Shown here in pieces: positions 25,956-34,392 of a DNA stretch of 64,000 nt. Position numbers and translations under genes: made by a program. The stretch's first letter is position 1, and every line of letters starts with the position of its first letter. The stretch comes from Halobellus captivus (lineage in GTDB: Archaea > Halobacteriota > Halobacteria > Halobacteriales > Haloferacaceae), in NCBI RefSeq assembly GCF_007655485.1, contig NZ_VJXQ01000001.1, positions 441,442 through 505,441 on the forward strand, read 5' to 3'. The notes below the pieces were generated by a model, which searched no databases, was not told the DNA's origin, and saw only the letters and a program-made list of their open reading frames with translations.

Positions 25956-26360
25956 ATGTTCGGCGGAGGCGGTATGAACCCCCGGAAGATGAAGCAGATG
26001 ATGGAACAGATGGGCATCGACGTCACCGAGCTCGACGTCGAGAAGGTCGTCATCACGACCAGCGAGGAGGAACTCGTCTTCTCCGACGCGCAGGTCACGC
26101 GGATGGACGCGCAGGGCCAGCAGACCTACCAGGTCGTCGGCGAGCCCGAGAGCCGAGAAAAAGGCGCGATCGAACCGGCCGGTGGCGACGGTGACGAAAG
26201 CAGTGACGCGGCCGACACCGACGACGACAACGGCGCTGCGATTCCCGACGAAGACGTGAATCTCGTCGCCGAGCGCGCTGGCGTCGACGCCGACACCGCC
26301 CGCGAAGCCCTCGAAGCGACCGACGGCGACCTCGCGGCCGCCATCGCCCGACTCGAGTGA
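25956..26360 (+). CDS. nac: Nascent polypeptide-associated complex protein (archaeal NAC)
   Basis: A 134-residue archaeal NAC, which forms a homodimer on the ribosome near the peptide exit. The N-terminus reads [44 protein letters not shown], the NAC beta-barrel with its basic ribosome-contact start. A long acidic linker (about 68-95) is typical of halophiles. The C-terminal UBA domain is [32 protein letters not shown]. The TGA stop overlaps the GTG start of the tRNA methyltransferase gene (GTGA), so both are co-translated. A GCTTTTGCTACC promoter element lies about 27-37 nt upstream. Confidence 0.96.
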   Translation: MFGGGGMNPRKMKQMMEQMGIDVTELDVEKVVITTSEEELVFSDAQVTRMDAQGQQTYQVVGEPESREKGAIEPAGGDGDESSDAADTDDDNGAAIPDEDVNLVAERAGVDADTAREALEATDGDLAAAIARLE

Positions 26361-27091
26361 GCTACCTCCTCGTTCACGACGAGCGTGAGTACCTACGCGC
26401 GCCGGGCGACGAACTGCAGACGGACCTCGGCGTCCTCGACGTTCCCGAGGACGTCGAACCCGGCGACGTCTTAGAGACGCATCTCGGCGAGGAGTTCGTC
26501 GTCCGCAGGCTCCGCGGTCCGGACCTGTTCAACCACTTCGAGCGGACCGGCGCGCCGATGATGCCCCGAGACGTCGGGCTGATCGTCGGCCACGCCGGAA
26601 TCGCGGCGGGCGACCGCGTCCTCGACGCCGGAACCGGGACGGGCGTCCTCGCGGCGTACCTCGGCCGGATGCACGCCGACGTCGTCAGCTACGAGATCGA
26701 TCCCGACTTCGCCGACGTCGCCCGCGAGAACATGCGACTGGCGGGCGTCGACGACCGCGTCGAGGTTCGCACGGGCGACCTCTCGGCGGAACTCGACGCC
26801 GCGGTCGAGGACGGTCCGTTCGACGCGCTCACGCTCGACACCGGCGACGCCCCCGATATCGTCGCACGCGCGCCCGACTTCCTCGCCAGCGGCGGACACG
26901 TCGCCGTCTACTCGCCGTTCGTCGAGAACAGCCGCGAGGCAGTCGAAGCGGCGCGCGAGGCGGGCCTCGTCGACGTCGAGACCTACGAGACGATCCAGCG
27001 CGAGATGGACTTCGGCGCGCGCGGATCGCGACCCTCGACCGCGGGCGTCGGCCACACGGGCTATCTGACGTTCGCGCGTAACGCCCGCTGA
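26357..27091 (+). CDS. trmI: tRNA (adenine-N1)-methyltransferase TrmI
   Basis: A 244-residue TrmI-type enzyme that forms m1A at positions 57/58 of the tRNA T loop using SAM. An N-terminal beta-rich domain ([16 protein letters not shown] to [32 protein letters not shown]) precedes the Rossmann fold with motif [19 protein letters not shown], acidic motif [12 protein letters not shown] and motif [16 protein letters not shown]. The terminal [18 protein letters not shown] is a family hallmark. The start is GTG, overlapping the NAC stop. The NAC-TrmI pairing groups a ribosome-associated chaperone with tRNA modification. Confidence 0.95.
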   Translation: MSYLLVHDEREYLRAPGDELQTDLGVLDVPEDVEPGDVLETHLGEEFVVRRLRGPDLFNHFERTGAPMMPRDVGLIVGHAGIAAGDRVLDAGTGTGVLAAYLGRMHADVVSYEIDPDFADVARENMRLAGVDDRVEVRTGDLSAELDAAVEDGPFDALTLDTGDAPDIVARAPDFLASGGHVAVYSPFVENSREAVEAAREAGLVDVETYETIQREMDFGARGSRPSTAGVGHTGYLTFARNAR

Positions 27092-27123
27092 GCGTTCTGT
27101 TCCTGTTTCCCGTTCTGTCAATC

Positions 27124-27783
27124 TCAGCGAATAGTGCGCAGCATCGAGAACAGTTCGTCTCGGGCCCGTTCGGGATCGAACGACGTCGACCCCGGCACCG
27201 AGAGCGGGTACGCCCCCCCGCCGAGGAGGTATTCGCCGTCCCTCGATGGCCACGCGGCGAAGTACGCTTCGACGGGAACTGATCGGTCGTCAAGGCCGAC
27301 TCGGGCGCGGTAACGCGTCGCTTCGGTGCTCGAATCGGTTCCCGCGGCGTGCCCAGTGGCGGGGTCGGCGTCGGTCCGAGCGGCCCCGATCTCGAATCGA
27401 TGCGTGTCAGCACGATCGATCGACTCGAACCCCCGGTCACCGAGGATCTCGACGAACCGGGAGTTTGCGCGCTCGGTGACCAACCGCGAGAGCGCGCCCG
27501 ATGGCGGTGTCGCGGGTCGGACCCGGAGCCGACTCGCGAAGACGAAGCGCCACGTCGCCTTGGTGTCGGTCACGTCGGCGAGTTGCGTCCGGAGGTCGAC
27601 GTCCTCGTAGATCCGTGTGTTCGCGGTGACGCGCACAACGCGAACGTCGAACGGCGTCGCCACTTCCTCGGATATGAGGCGCCATCCATCGGGGACGTCG
27701 ATCTCGGGCGGCGCTGGATCAGTCGACCCGCGGGGCGGAGCGGGATCGGTTGACTCGCGGGGCGATTCGGGATCGTTCGACAC
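27124..27783 (-). CDS. Haloarchaeal protein of unknown function
   Basis: A 219-residue soluble acidic protein that I do not recognise. The N-terminal 25 residues are Pro/Asp/Ser-rich and contain a 9-residue repeat (variants of STDPAPPRG) encoded by a 27-nt DNA repeat. The body from DVPDGWRLISEEVATPFDVRVVRVTANTRIYED looks like an alpha/beta fold, with a strand-rich C-terminus (YLLGGGAYPLSVPGS, then DPERARDELFSMLRTI). No signal peptide or membrane segment is seen. It is convergent with trmI and followed on the same strand side by TFS further away. If the repeat is an expansion, a start just before IDVPDGW would remove it. Confidence 0.6.
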   Translation of the reverse strand: MSNDPESPRESTDPAPPRGSTDPAPPEIDVPDGWRLISEEVATPFDVRVVRVTANTRIYEDVDLRTQLADVTDTKATWRFVFASRLRVRPATPPSGALSRLVTERANSRFVEILGDRGFESIDRADTHRFEIGAARTDADPATGHAAGTDSSTEATRYRARVGLDDRSVPVEAYFAAWPSRDGEYLLGGGAYPLSVPGSTSFDPERARDELFSMLRTIR

Positions 27784-27790
27784 GCGAGCG
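27705..27790 (-). repeat. 27-nt repeat, 3 copies, in the 5' end of a coding region
   Basis: GGATC at 27716, 27743 and 27770 marks an exact 27-nt period with conserved CGCGGGGCG-type flanks. Because 27 is a multiple of three, the repeat adds 9-residue units to the N-terminus of the minus-strand protein without a frameshift. Confidence 0.85.
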
Positions 27791-27869
27791 TGTTGGGCCG
27801 CGCGGGACTTAAGCGATCACGTGAGTGCGAACTGATCACGTGAACGCAGATTCGAGACTGGCTCAGACG

Positions 27870-28193
27870 CTAGTGATCGTCCTCGCGCCACTTGTGCCCG
27901 CACTCGACGCAGGTGAAAAAGCGTGTTTCGGACTCGTCGGCCGAGCGGATCTGTTTCATCTCGTAGCGCGCGCGGTCGTGACTGCACTCCGGGCAGATGA
28001 CCGTCGTCGTCGGGCCGATCTCGGCGTCGTCGATGTCTGACATATCGACGACCTCGCTCTCCTCGCGCTCGGCCGTCGAAGTCATCGCCGCCTCCTTGTC
28101 AGCGTCGCGGGGCTTTTCGTAGCCGCAGGCACCGCAGACCCAGACGTCGTCATCGGTCTTCATCATCGACCCGCATTCGTCGCAAAACTCCAT
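27870..28193 (-). CDS. tfs: Transcription elongation factor TFS
   Basis: A 107-residue archaeal TFS (TFIIS-like). It stimulates transcript cleavage by RNA polymerase so that stalled complexes can resume. The N-terminal zinc ribbon is MEFCDECGSMMKTDDDVWVCGACG. A flexible acidic linker leads to the C-terminal ribbon CPECSHDRARYEMKQIRSADESETRFFTCVECGHKW. The catalytic acidic hairpin residues D-E are in RSADESETRFF, so the protein should be cleavage-active. A CTTAAA element (28222-28227) on the opposite strand sense lies about 30 nt before the ATG, giving a very short leader. Confidence 0.97.
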   Translation of the reverse strand: MEFCDECGSMMKTDDDVWVCGACGYEKPRDADKEAAMTSTAEREESEVVDMSDIDDAEIGPTTTVICPECSHDRARYEMKQIRSADESETRFFTCVECGHKWREDDH

Positions 28194-28314
28194 TATACCC
28201 CGACGGAAGACGCTTCAGCGACTTAAACACCGGGATCTGCGGTCCGTCTGGGCGGTGGTTCGATCCGCGAACGGATGTTGAAACGTCTTAATACCACGGT
28301 GCGAAGGAGCGTGT

Positions 28315-28833
28315 GTGACAGACGATCGAGCCCTCTCGGCGCAGGCAAAAGAACGGCTCGCAGACGTTGTTCGCCTGCAGCCGACGAAGAACAAAGAGCT
28401 CCAAGAGCAGTGGGGTATGGACTCCGGTAGCGAGGTACACCAGTTCCTCGAAGGCGAACTCAAGGACTACTACTACCGCGACGACAACAGCCTGATCCGC
28501 GCGACGGCGGAGGCGGCCGAGCTCGTCGACGTCGAACCGGGCGTCGAGGGCGGCGGCGACGAGGGTGGCGTCCCTACGGTGATCCGGGTGCCGGAACTCG
28601 AAGCGCGGGTGTTCGAGGTCGTCGCCGGTCCAGAGGAGCGCTCCGAGAGCGTCGTGAGCGTGCTCAACAAGGTTCGGGACGCGTTCGACGTGGATCCACC
28701 GGTCGACGACGTACGCCAGGCGCTCCAGAGCCTCCGCCGGAAGGGGGTCGTCGAAGTGATCTACCGAACGGTGCCGACGTTCCGGCTGACCGCGCCTCGC
28801 GATGCGATCGACGTCGAAGTGACCGAGTCATAA
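28315..28833 (+). CDS. DUF5797-type haloarchaeal protein, winged-helix-like
   Basis: A 172-residue acidic protein, GTG start, of a haloarchaea-restricted family I recall as DUF5797. The N-terminal part (SAQAKERLADVVRLQPTKNKELQEQWGMDSGSEVHQFLEGELKDYYYRD) looks like a winged helix. The C-terminal part (SVVSVLNKVRDAFDVDPPVDDVRQALQSLRRKGVVEVIYRTVPTFRLT) looks like a second one. It may therefore be a DNA-binding regulator, though no family member is characterised to my knowledge. A CTTAATA element (about 28287-28293) lies about 25 nt before the GTG, fitting a leaderless message. The last codons (EVTES and stop) are the first copy of a 22-nt repeat array. Confidence 0.78.
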   Translation: MTDDRALSAQAKERLADVVRLQPTKNKELQEQWGMDSGSEVHQFLEGELKDYYYRDDNSLIRATAEAAELVDVEPGVEGGGDEGGVPTVIRVPELEARVFEVVAGPEERSESVVSVLNKVRDAFDVDPPVDDVRQALQSLRRKGVVEVIYRTVPTFRLTAPRDAIDVEVTES

Positions 28834-28935
28834 CACCGAAGTGACCGAGTCGTACCGTCGAAGCGACCGAATCGAAGGGGCGAAGCGACCGAATCGAAGG
28901 GTCGAAGCGACCAAATCGGAGGGCCGAAGCGACCT
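28813..28935 (+). repeat. 22-nt tandem repeat, about 5.5 copies, starting inside the CDS 3' end
   Basis: CGAAG recurs at 28815, 28837, 28859, 28881, 28903 and 28925, exactly 22 nt apart. The unit is CGAAGCGACCGAATCGAAGG with variations. The first copy encodes the last codons and stop of the upstream gene; the second is nearly identical to it, and later copies share a different variant set. Confidence 0.95.
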
Positions 28936-28986
28936 ACCCATTTCGCAGTCGGGCCCTCTCAGTCTCATCCCACGGTCGTTAGGGTT

Positions 28987-30000
28987 TCACTCCTCACCGA
29001 CTCGTTCGCACTCGCGATCGCGAATCCACTCTCGACGCCGTCGAAGGAGTCCTTTGATCCCCTTTCCGGGACCGCCCTCGATCGGCCAGCCGCGCGTCCG
29101 CCACAGCGGCGGCTCCGGCTCGAATCGCTCGCACGATCCGGCACACTCCGCGGCGGTCTGTGACCGGCGCTTCGCCCCGCAGTACGGGACGAGCGCGCGT
29201 CCGAACCGTCGAAGCTCGAAGTGCCGACAGTCGGGGCGCATCGTCTCGTGGTAGGACCGCCAGCCACGGCCGTACGCGCGCTCTGCGAGTTCGAGTCGTC
29301 GCCGCTGGCGCTCCTCGTCGGCCGCGGCATCGGGCGGCGTTACCTCGCTCGGATACCACTCGACGCCGCCAGTGTCGGCGGTACTCGGATTCGCGTCGTC
29401 GAACGACAGCGCCAGAATCCCGACGTCGACCGGGAGGTCTTCGAGCAGGGCGGGTTCGATGCGTCGACCGGTCGCCTCGGTCGCTACCCACACCTCGTCT
29501 GCGAGCGCAGTCTCGACGTCGTGTTCGAGTTGCGAAGAGAGGGCGCGCGCGGCCGACGCGTCGAGGTCGGGCTTGTTCTCGATGGCGACGATGCGTCGGA
29601 GCCAGTCGGGGTACGGCGCGATCCGCCTGATCTCGATTCGGTTGCCGCGCCGCCGCGTCTCGACCGCGTCGCGTGCGGCGGCCCGGTGAATCGCCTCGCG
29701 CACGTATCGCCACGGATACCCGGGGTGCGGGAGCGCGTCGCGGTACCACTCCCACTCCGCGGGGGCGTTTCGAACGACGTGTAGGAGATCCGAATCCAGT
29801 TCTCGCTCGCCGAACTCGCGGCGTGCTCGCAGTCCGGCCGGATCGCACTCCAGTACGACCGTGTCCCAGCGACGCCGACGCGTCCCCAACTGCCGAGCCA
29901 CGATAACCGCGTCGCTCCGCTCATCCTCGGGCGGCCACGACTCCTCGGCCCACCGACAGACGAGAAGCTCGAAGCCGAATTCGGCGGTTCCCGGGTACAC
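28987..30000 (-). CDS. DUF5787-type protein, probable PD-(D/E)xK nuclease with C-terminal Cys cluster
   Basis: A 337-residue haloarchaea-restricted protein (I recall DUF5787). Residues 130-143 read YPDWLRRIVAIENK, a literal PD...ExK nuclease motif (D132, E141, K143). It is preceded by a helix (YVREAIHRAAARDAV) and followed by LEHDVETALADEVWVATEA, the usual strand-helix-strand order of the restriction-endonuclease fold. The C-terminus holds four cysteines (258, 274, 286, 290) in DCRHFELRR, VPYCGAK and ECAGSC. A terminal four-Cys group after a PD-(D/E)xK core recalls Cas4 and AddB-type Fe-S nucleases. Nuclease activity is inference. It is divergent from nothing obvious and sits next to a NUDIX gene. 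Confidence 0.7.
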   Translation of the reverse strand: MYPGTAEFGFELLVCRWAEESWPPEDERSDAVIVARQLGTRRRRWDTVVLECDPAGLRARREFGERELDSDLLHVVRNAPAEWEWYRDALPHPGYPWRYVREAIHRAAARDAVETRRRGNRIEIRRIAPYPDWLRRIVAIENKPDLDASAARALSSQLEHDVETALADEVWVATEATGRRIEPALLEDLPVDVGILALSFDDANPSTADTGGVEWYPSEVTPPDAAADEERQRRRLELAERAYGRGWRSYHETMRPDCRHFELRRFGRALVPYCGAKRRSQTAAECAGSCERFEPEPPLWRTRGWPIEGGPGKGIKGLLRRRREWIRDRECERVGEE

Positions 30001-30018
30001 GCGTGTCGGCTCCGACGC

Positions 30019-30480
30019 TTACGCGAGGTACTTTCCGTCCTCGACCTCGCCGTTTTCGGAGGCGAGGTCGTCCAGGTAGGCGTGGGCGCGTTCGAAGATC
30101 TCGCGGGGGCCGTCCTGCGTGATCGTGTTGAGCGCCTGCTCGTAGTCGCGCCACTGGAGGTCGCGATGTTCCTTCGAGAGTTCGGCGCTGGCCTCGAACG
30201 ACCGCGCGATGAACAGGTGGACCGTCTTGTGGATGGTCTTCCCGTTCGCTTCGAACACGTAGTTGTACTCCTCTCTGAACCCGTCGACGAGGCGGAAATC
30301 TTCGATTCCGGCCTCCTCTTTCACCTCTCGAATCGCCGTCTGCTGGAGCTCCTCTTCTCCTTCGACCCCGCCTTTGGGGAACTCCCAGTCCCCCGGTCGG
30401 CTCTTCAGGAGCAAATACTCCCGTTCGCCGCGGGTGTCGCGGAAGAGGATCGCTCCAGCGCTGACCGCTTCCACTGCCAT
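30019..30480 (-). CDS. NUDIX hydrolase, bis(5'-nucleosyl)-tetraphosphatase type
   Basis: A 153-residue NUDIX enzyme. The Nudix box is complete from about residue 37 to 59: GGVEGEEELQQTAIREVKEEAGI (G-x5-E-x7-REVxEExG). The opening EAVSAGAILFRDTRGEREYLLLKSRPGDWEFPKG and the later HKTVHLFIARS and EHRDLQWRDYEQALNTI match archaeal diadenosine-tetraphosphatase-like members. These hydrolyse Ap4A-type dinucleotides, with other nucleoside diphosphate derivatives possible. It lies 18 nt upstream of the DUF5787-type gene on the same strand and could share its message. Confidence 0.88.
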   Translation of the reverse strand: MAVEAVSAGAILFRDTRGEREYLLLKSRPGDWEFPKGGVEGEEELQQTAIREVKEEAGIEDFRLVDGFREEYNYVFEANGKTIHKTVHLFIARSFEASAELSKEHRDLQWRDYEQALNTITQDGPREIFERAHAYLDDLASENGEVEDGKYLA

Positions 30481-30650
30481 TAGATAGATAAACCGGGTAA
30501 GGTGTTAAGAGGCTATCGGACGTTGAACTCACATCCGGCCGCGAGCGAGCGTCGAACGCGATCGACTCCGACGGCACGCCCGAGCCTCCTGATGGATGTA
30601 CTTTTACCGCTCGGCGACGACGTATCCGCTATCCCAGCGAGGACCCAGCT

Positions 30651-30983
30651 ATGACCTTCGTCACAAAACTACGCTTCCAATCCGGGAACCGGTACGAACT
30701 GGAATCGGAAGTCTCAGACCTCAAGTCGATGCTCGAACGCAAGGGCGCGGAGTGCAAGGGCCCGCACGCCGAGCCGCCCGAGCGGATCACCGTCCCGCAG
30801 TACAAGTCGCTCCAACCCGGGGACGCCTTCGCCGCGTGGGATTACACCGTCTACTCGCGGAAGCTCGAAATTCACGGCAACGACCACATCGCCCGCGAGG
30901 TCGGTCATATGGACTTCCCCGAGAGCCTCCACGTCGAAATCGAGGTCGAACAACAGAAACCCGCCGGACACCTGAACCGCTAG
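30651..30983 (+). CDS. uS10/mL48-family ribosomal-like protein
   Basis: A 110-residue basic-acidic protein of the haloarchaeal uS10/mL48-like family. The sequence FVTKLRFQSGNRYELESEVSDLKSMLERKGAECKGPHAEPPERITVPQYKSL has the S10 fold order. It starts with a strand, then a long helix, then a charged loop where S10 has its protruding hairpin. The C-terminal YSRKLEIHGNDHIAREVGHMDFPESLHVEIEVEQ completes the second half. It is not the main ribosomal S10 (which is encoded with EF-1A) but a paralogue present in haloarchaea, with unknown role. It stands alone on the plus strand. Confidence 0.78.
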   Translation: MTFVTKLRFQSGNRYELESEVSDLKSMLERKGAECKGPHAEPPERITVPQYKSLQPGDAFAAWDYTVYSRKLEIHGNDHIAREVGHMDFPESLHVEIEVEQQKPAGHLNR

Positions 30984-31041
30984 TATCAGCACCGCTTGGT
31001 TTTTCTCCTCGAGCAGTCACGGTCGGTCCTCTCGGACCCGA

Positions 31042-31305
31042 TCAGCCCTCGTTTTCGAGCACTTCAAGGACGCGAGCGGTCCCTCGGTGCGTCTCCTCGT
31101 CGAAGGATTCGATCTCGATCTGCACCTTCGAGTCGAACAGCGACTGATCCGCGTCGGGGAGCTCCAACACGGTGTCGCCGATGCGCGCACGCAGTCCGGA
31201 CGGCCCGCGGTCGGTGACGAACACCGGCACTTCGTCGCCGACCTCGAACGTCGGCGTCGACGAACGGAAGCGGAGTCCGGCCAGGAACATATCCAGGCGG
31301 CTCAT
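31042..31305 (-). CDS. Small TRAM/S1-like beta-barrel protein (DUF7513-type)
   Basis: An 87-residue protein with a short helical N-terminus (MSRLDMFLAGLRFRSS). An all-beta domain follows: TFEVGDEVPVFVTDRGPSGLRARIGDTVLELPDADQSLFDSKVQIEIESFDEETHRGTARVLEVL. The pattern resembles a TRAM/OB barrel that may bind RNA; I recall haloarchaeal relatives as DUF7513. Its ATG overlaps the stop of the upstream NhaC-type antiporter gene by 4 nt, so the two are co-translated. A functional connection to ion transport is not evident. Confidence 0.72.
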   Translation of the reverse strand: MSRLDMFLAGLRFRSSTPTFEVGDEVPVFVTDRGPSGLRARIGDTVLELPDADQSLFDSKVQIEIESFDEETHRGTARVLEVLENEG

Positions 31306-32822
31306 ACGCGACTCACCTCCTCACTCGCACGGTCGGAAACGTATTCGCGGCCGTAGCCGGTCCACGCCGCGAACAGGAAGACGGCGACGAGGAACCAGCC
31401 GTGGAAGACGAACGGGAACACCGACGCGGGGTTGACGACCATCGACTGGGTGAACCACTCGTACTGATCGGGCAGTCGTTGCATCGCGGTGAACCCCGCG
31501 AGTAGGCCGCCGCCCCACGGGAAGATGTATCCCAGCGCCGAGGTGTTGGCGTCGAGGATGTTCGCCCGGCGGTAACCGTTGATGTTGAACCGACGACCGA
31601 GCGTCCGGATGTACGGCGCGATGGCGATTTCGGCGGCCGTGTTGATCGTGATCATCCCGTTGACGAGGGCCGTGCCGAGCACCATCGTCGTCTCCGCGCG
31701 GCGGACCGTCGTCGCGACGCGTTCGAGCAGGAACTCCTGAATGGCCTCGAAGCCGCCGCCGCGCTGCATAATCTGGGCGGCGGCGACGATCAGCAGCACG
31801 AGGACGATCAGCGGGAAGAAGCCGACTGCACCGGTGTAAAGACTGCCCGAAACCGCCGTACTCCCGGCTTCGACCGGAACGATGAACGCCCCGATGACCG
31901 GGACCGCATCGAGCGTCTGCACCAGTGCCGAGCCCTCGGACGCCTCGAACGCGAGGATCGCGGATACTTCGGAGAGGCCGAGCGCGAGGTTGAGAACCAC
32001 CGAGAGGACGATCCCCCAGGAGATCGCTTCGACGATGTGGCGGCCGCGGACGGCGGTCAGGATCACCACACCGATCGAGAGGAGGTGGACTAATCCGAGG
32101 GCCGTCCCGCTCCCGCCCGCCGAGGCGGCCTCGATCGGGCTCCCCTGCATCGCTTGTCCGGCGAACAGGTACGCGAGGAAGGCGAGCACTGCGGCGATGA
32201 TCGCGTACTTGAACCGCGAGGCCACAACGCCGCCGATGTCGGCGTCCTGCGTCACCGCGGAGACGATCGTGGTGTCGCTCACGGGCGCGAGGTTGTCGCC
32301 GAATACGGCCCCGGAGAGAATCGCCCCGAACAGGAGGATCGGGTTCGCGCCGATCGCGACGCCCGCGGGGAAGACGAGCGCGGTGAACGCGATCGCCGTG
32401 CCATAGCCGGTTCCGATCCCGGTCGCCAGAAGCGCCGCGAGAATGAACGTGATGGCCGGGAACAGCGCCGCCCCGACGCGGACGGCCTCGGCGGCCCACA
32501 CGAGGCCGTCGACGAAGCCGCCGACCTGAATGGTCTCGGCGAACATCCCGGCCCACAGCCACGCGACGATCGCCGTGGCCGCGACTCGCTGCGTCATTCC
32601 GTCGAAGAGGATGTCGGCGTAGGTCTTCCAGGACCCACGGACGAAGAACATCCCGAAGATCAATCCGACCAGTATCCCAACAATGAGACCGCTCGTGTCA
32701 CCGATCCCCAGCAGTCCGCTCTGGACGATCGCCCAGAGAATGAAAAAGGCGATGGGAATTGCGCTGGCGGCACGGCCCCCGTAAAACCGAAGCGCCGTCG
32801 AACCGTCGGTACCTGAGCTCAT
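31302..32822 (-). CDS. nhaC: NhaC-family Na+/H+ antiporter
   Basis: A 506-residue integral membrane protein with about 11-12 hydrophobic segments. It contains NhaC-type signatures: ILFGAILSGAVFGDNLAPVSDTTIVSAV (conserved discontinuous helix with Asp residues), TGIGTGYGTAIAFTALVFPAG, and the helix pair near VNGMITINTAAEIAIAPYIRTLG. It exchanges Na+ for H+ across the membrane, important in a high-salt cell; amino-acid antiport is an alternative for some relatives. The ATG at 32822 (MSSGTDGSTALRFYGG) is preferred; an upstream in-frame extension is Cys/Arg-rich and unlike the family. It is divergent from the M20 peptidase and overlaps the next gene by 4 nt. Confidence 0.88.
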   Translation of the reverse strand: MSSGTDGSTALRFYGGRAASAIPIAFFILWAIVQSGLLGIGDTSGLIVGILVGLIFGMFFVRGSWKTYADILFDGMTQRVAATAIVAWLWAGMFAETIQVGGFVDGLVWAAEAVRVGAALFPAITFILAALLATGIGTGYGTAIAFTALVFPAGVAIGANPILLFGAILSGAVFGDNLAPVSDTTIVSAVTQDADIGGVVASRFKYAIIAAVLAFLAYLFAGQAMQGSPIEAASAGGSGTALGLVHLLSIGVVILTAVRGRHIVEAISWGIVLSVVLNLALGLSEVSAILAFEASEGSALVQTLDAVPVIGAFIVPVEAGSTAVSGSLYTGAVGFFPLIVLVLLIVAAAQIMQRGGGFEAIQEFLLERVATTVRRAETTMVLGTALVNGMITINTAAEIAIAPYIRTLGRRFNINGYRRANILDANTSALGYIFPWGGGLLAGFTAMQRLPDQYEWFTQSMVVNPASVFPFVFHGWFLVAVFLFAAWTGYGREYVSDRASEEVSRV

Positions 32823-32940
32823 CGGCCGACCGAATGGTATCATCCCGCATAAACGAACCGGTCTTGGAGAGATTCCGCAACAACATCCCATCCTGGCCGT
32901 CTCCGACGCCGCTTTATCATCCGACACCCCAAGTGGGGGT

Positions 32941-34212
32941 ATGACGACACCCGATCTCGTGGAGCTACGGCGAGATCTCCATCGACATCCGGAACCGGCG
33001 TGGTGTGAGTTCTACACCACCGCCCGAATCGTCGAAGAGTTGGAGCGGAGACCGCTCGACGCGCTCCACGTCGGTCCCGCGGTCCTCGCCGACGAACCTC
33101 GCGTCGGTGTCCCGGACGACGAGGAGCTCCGCGAGTGGATGGCCCGCGCCCGCGACGCCGAGGCTCGCGACGATATCCTCTCGCGCTCGGAGGGCGGCTA
33201 CACCGGAGCGGTGGCCGTCGTCGAACGCGGCGACGGCCCGACAGTGGCGCTCCGCGTCGATATCGACGCGCTCCCCATCGAGGAATCGACCGCAGACACC
33301 CACGTTCCGGCGGCAGCGGGGTTCCGATCCGAAAACGAGGGATACATGCACGCCTGCGGCCACGACGCCCACGCGGCGATCGGAATCGGCGTGCTCGACG
33401 CGGTCCTCGACAGCGACTTCTCCGGGACGCTGAAGGTGCTCTTCCAACCCGGTGAAGAGAAGATCGTCGGCGGCGAACCGATGGCGAATTCGGGGCATCT
33501 CGACGACGTCGACGCCCTGTTCGCGGTACACGTCGGGCTGGATCACCCCTCCGGCCAGATCGTCGCGGGCATCGACGGCTTCCTCGCCGTCTCGCAGTTC
33601 GAGGCGACGTTCCGCGGCTCGCCCGCTCACGCGGGTGCACGGCCCGAAGCCGGTGATAACGCGATGCAGGCGGCCGCGACGGCGATAGCAAACCTCTACG
33701 GGATCTCGCGACACGCCGACGGTGCGACCCGCGTCAACGTCGGCGTCATCGAGGGCGGGACGGCCACCAACATCGTTCCGGAACGAGTGGCTATCGAGGG
33801 AGAGGTGCGCGGTGAGACGACCGAACTGATGGAGTACATGGACGAGAAGGCGCGCCGCGTGCTCCGCTCGGCCGCCGAGATGCACGGCTGCGAAGTCGCG
33901 ATCGAACGCGCCGGGACCGCGCCGTCCACGCGGAGCGACGACGACCTCAGAGCCATCGTCGCCGACGTCGCGGGCGACACGCCAGGGGTGACGTCTGTCC
34001 TCGACACCGACCACCTCGGCGGCAGCGAGGACGCGACGTATCTGATGCGCCGCGTGCAGGAGCGCGGCGGCAGCGCCGCGTACGTCTGCGTCGGCACCGA
34101 CCACCCGGGCGGCCACCACACGGCCACCTTCGACGTCGACGAGGAGACGATCGGGACCGCCGTCGACGTCCTTTCGCGATCGCTTCTCGCCTACGGGGAG
34201 CGGCGGTGTTGA
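32941..34212 (+). CDS. M20D-family amidohydrolase / aminoacylase-like metallopeptidase
   Basis: A 423-residue M20 metallohydrolase of the amidohydrolase (AbgA/IAA-amino-acid hydrolase-like) branch. Motifs: LRRDLHRHPEPAWCEFYTT, VALRVDIDALPIEE, HACGHDAHAAIGIGV (metal ligands and the M20D Cys), LFQPGEEKIVGGEPM (catalytic Glu), the dimerisation-domain FRGSPAHAGARPEAGDNAMQAAATAI and the final HPGGHHTATFDVDEE. It likely cleaves an N-acyl or p-aminobenzoyl amide; the natural substrate is not predictable. Compared with typical members it carries an acidic insertion around residues 50-85. An AT-rich stretch near 32912-32920 fits a promoter. Confidence 0.9.
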   Translation: MTTPDLVELRRDLHRHPEPAWCEFYTTARIVEELERRPLDALHVGPAVLADEPRVGVPDDEELREWMARARDAEARDDILSRSEGGYTGAVAVVERGDGPTVALRVDIDALPIEESTADTHVPAAAGFRSENEGYMHACGHDAHAAIGIGVLDAVLDSDFSGTLKVLFQPGEEKIVGGEPMANSGHLDDVDALFAVHVGLDHPSGQIVAGIDGFLAVSQFEATFRGSPAHAGARPEAGDNAMQAAATAIANLYGISRHADGATRVNVGVIEGGTATNIVPERVAIEGEVRGETTELMEYMDEKARRVLRSAAEMHGCEVAIERAGTAPSTRSDDDLRAIVADVAGDTPGVTSVLDTDHLGGSEDATYLMRRVQERGGSAAYVCVGTDHPGGHHTATFDVDEETIGTAVDVLSRSLLAYGERRC

Positions 34213-34214
34213 CA

Positions 34215-34262
34215 ACGCGGTGAACAACGACCCTGACTACGCGACAAGCAACGACCCTGACA
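34215..34262 (+). repeat. 24-nt repeat, about 2 copies, after the M20 peptidase stop
   Basis: AACGACCCTGAC recurs at 34226 and 34250 (24 nt apart), with CGCG at 34216 and 34240 in register. A weaker copy of GGTGTTGACAACG overlaps the gene end at 34206-34218. Confidence 0.7.
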
Positions 34263-34392
34263 CACCGGATACCAGCCGTCCGGGCGGCATAGAATCCCCC
34301 GCTTCTGTGGATGCATTGGCGGCGGCGATCCGTCCGACGACCGTCTGACTCTCCGGAAAGTATTTGATCCGGATTCGGTGATACACACAGGG

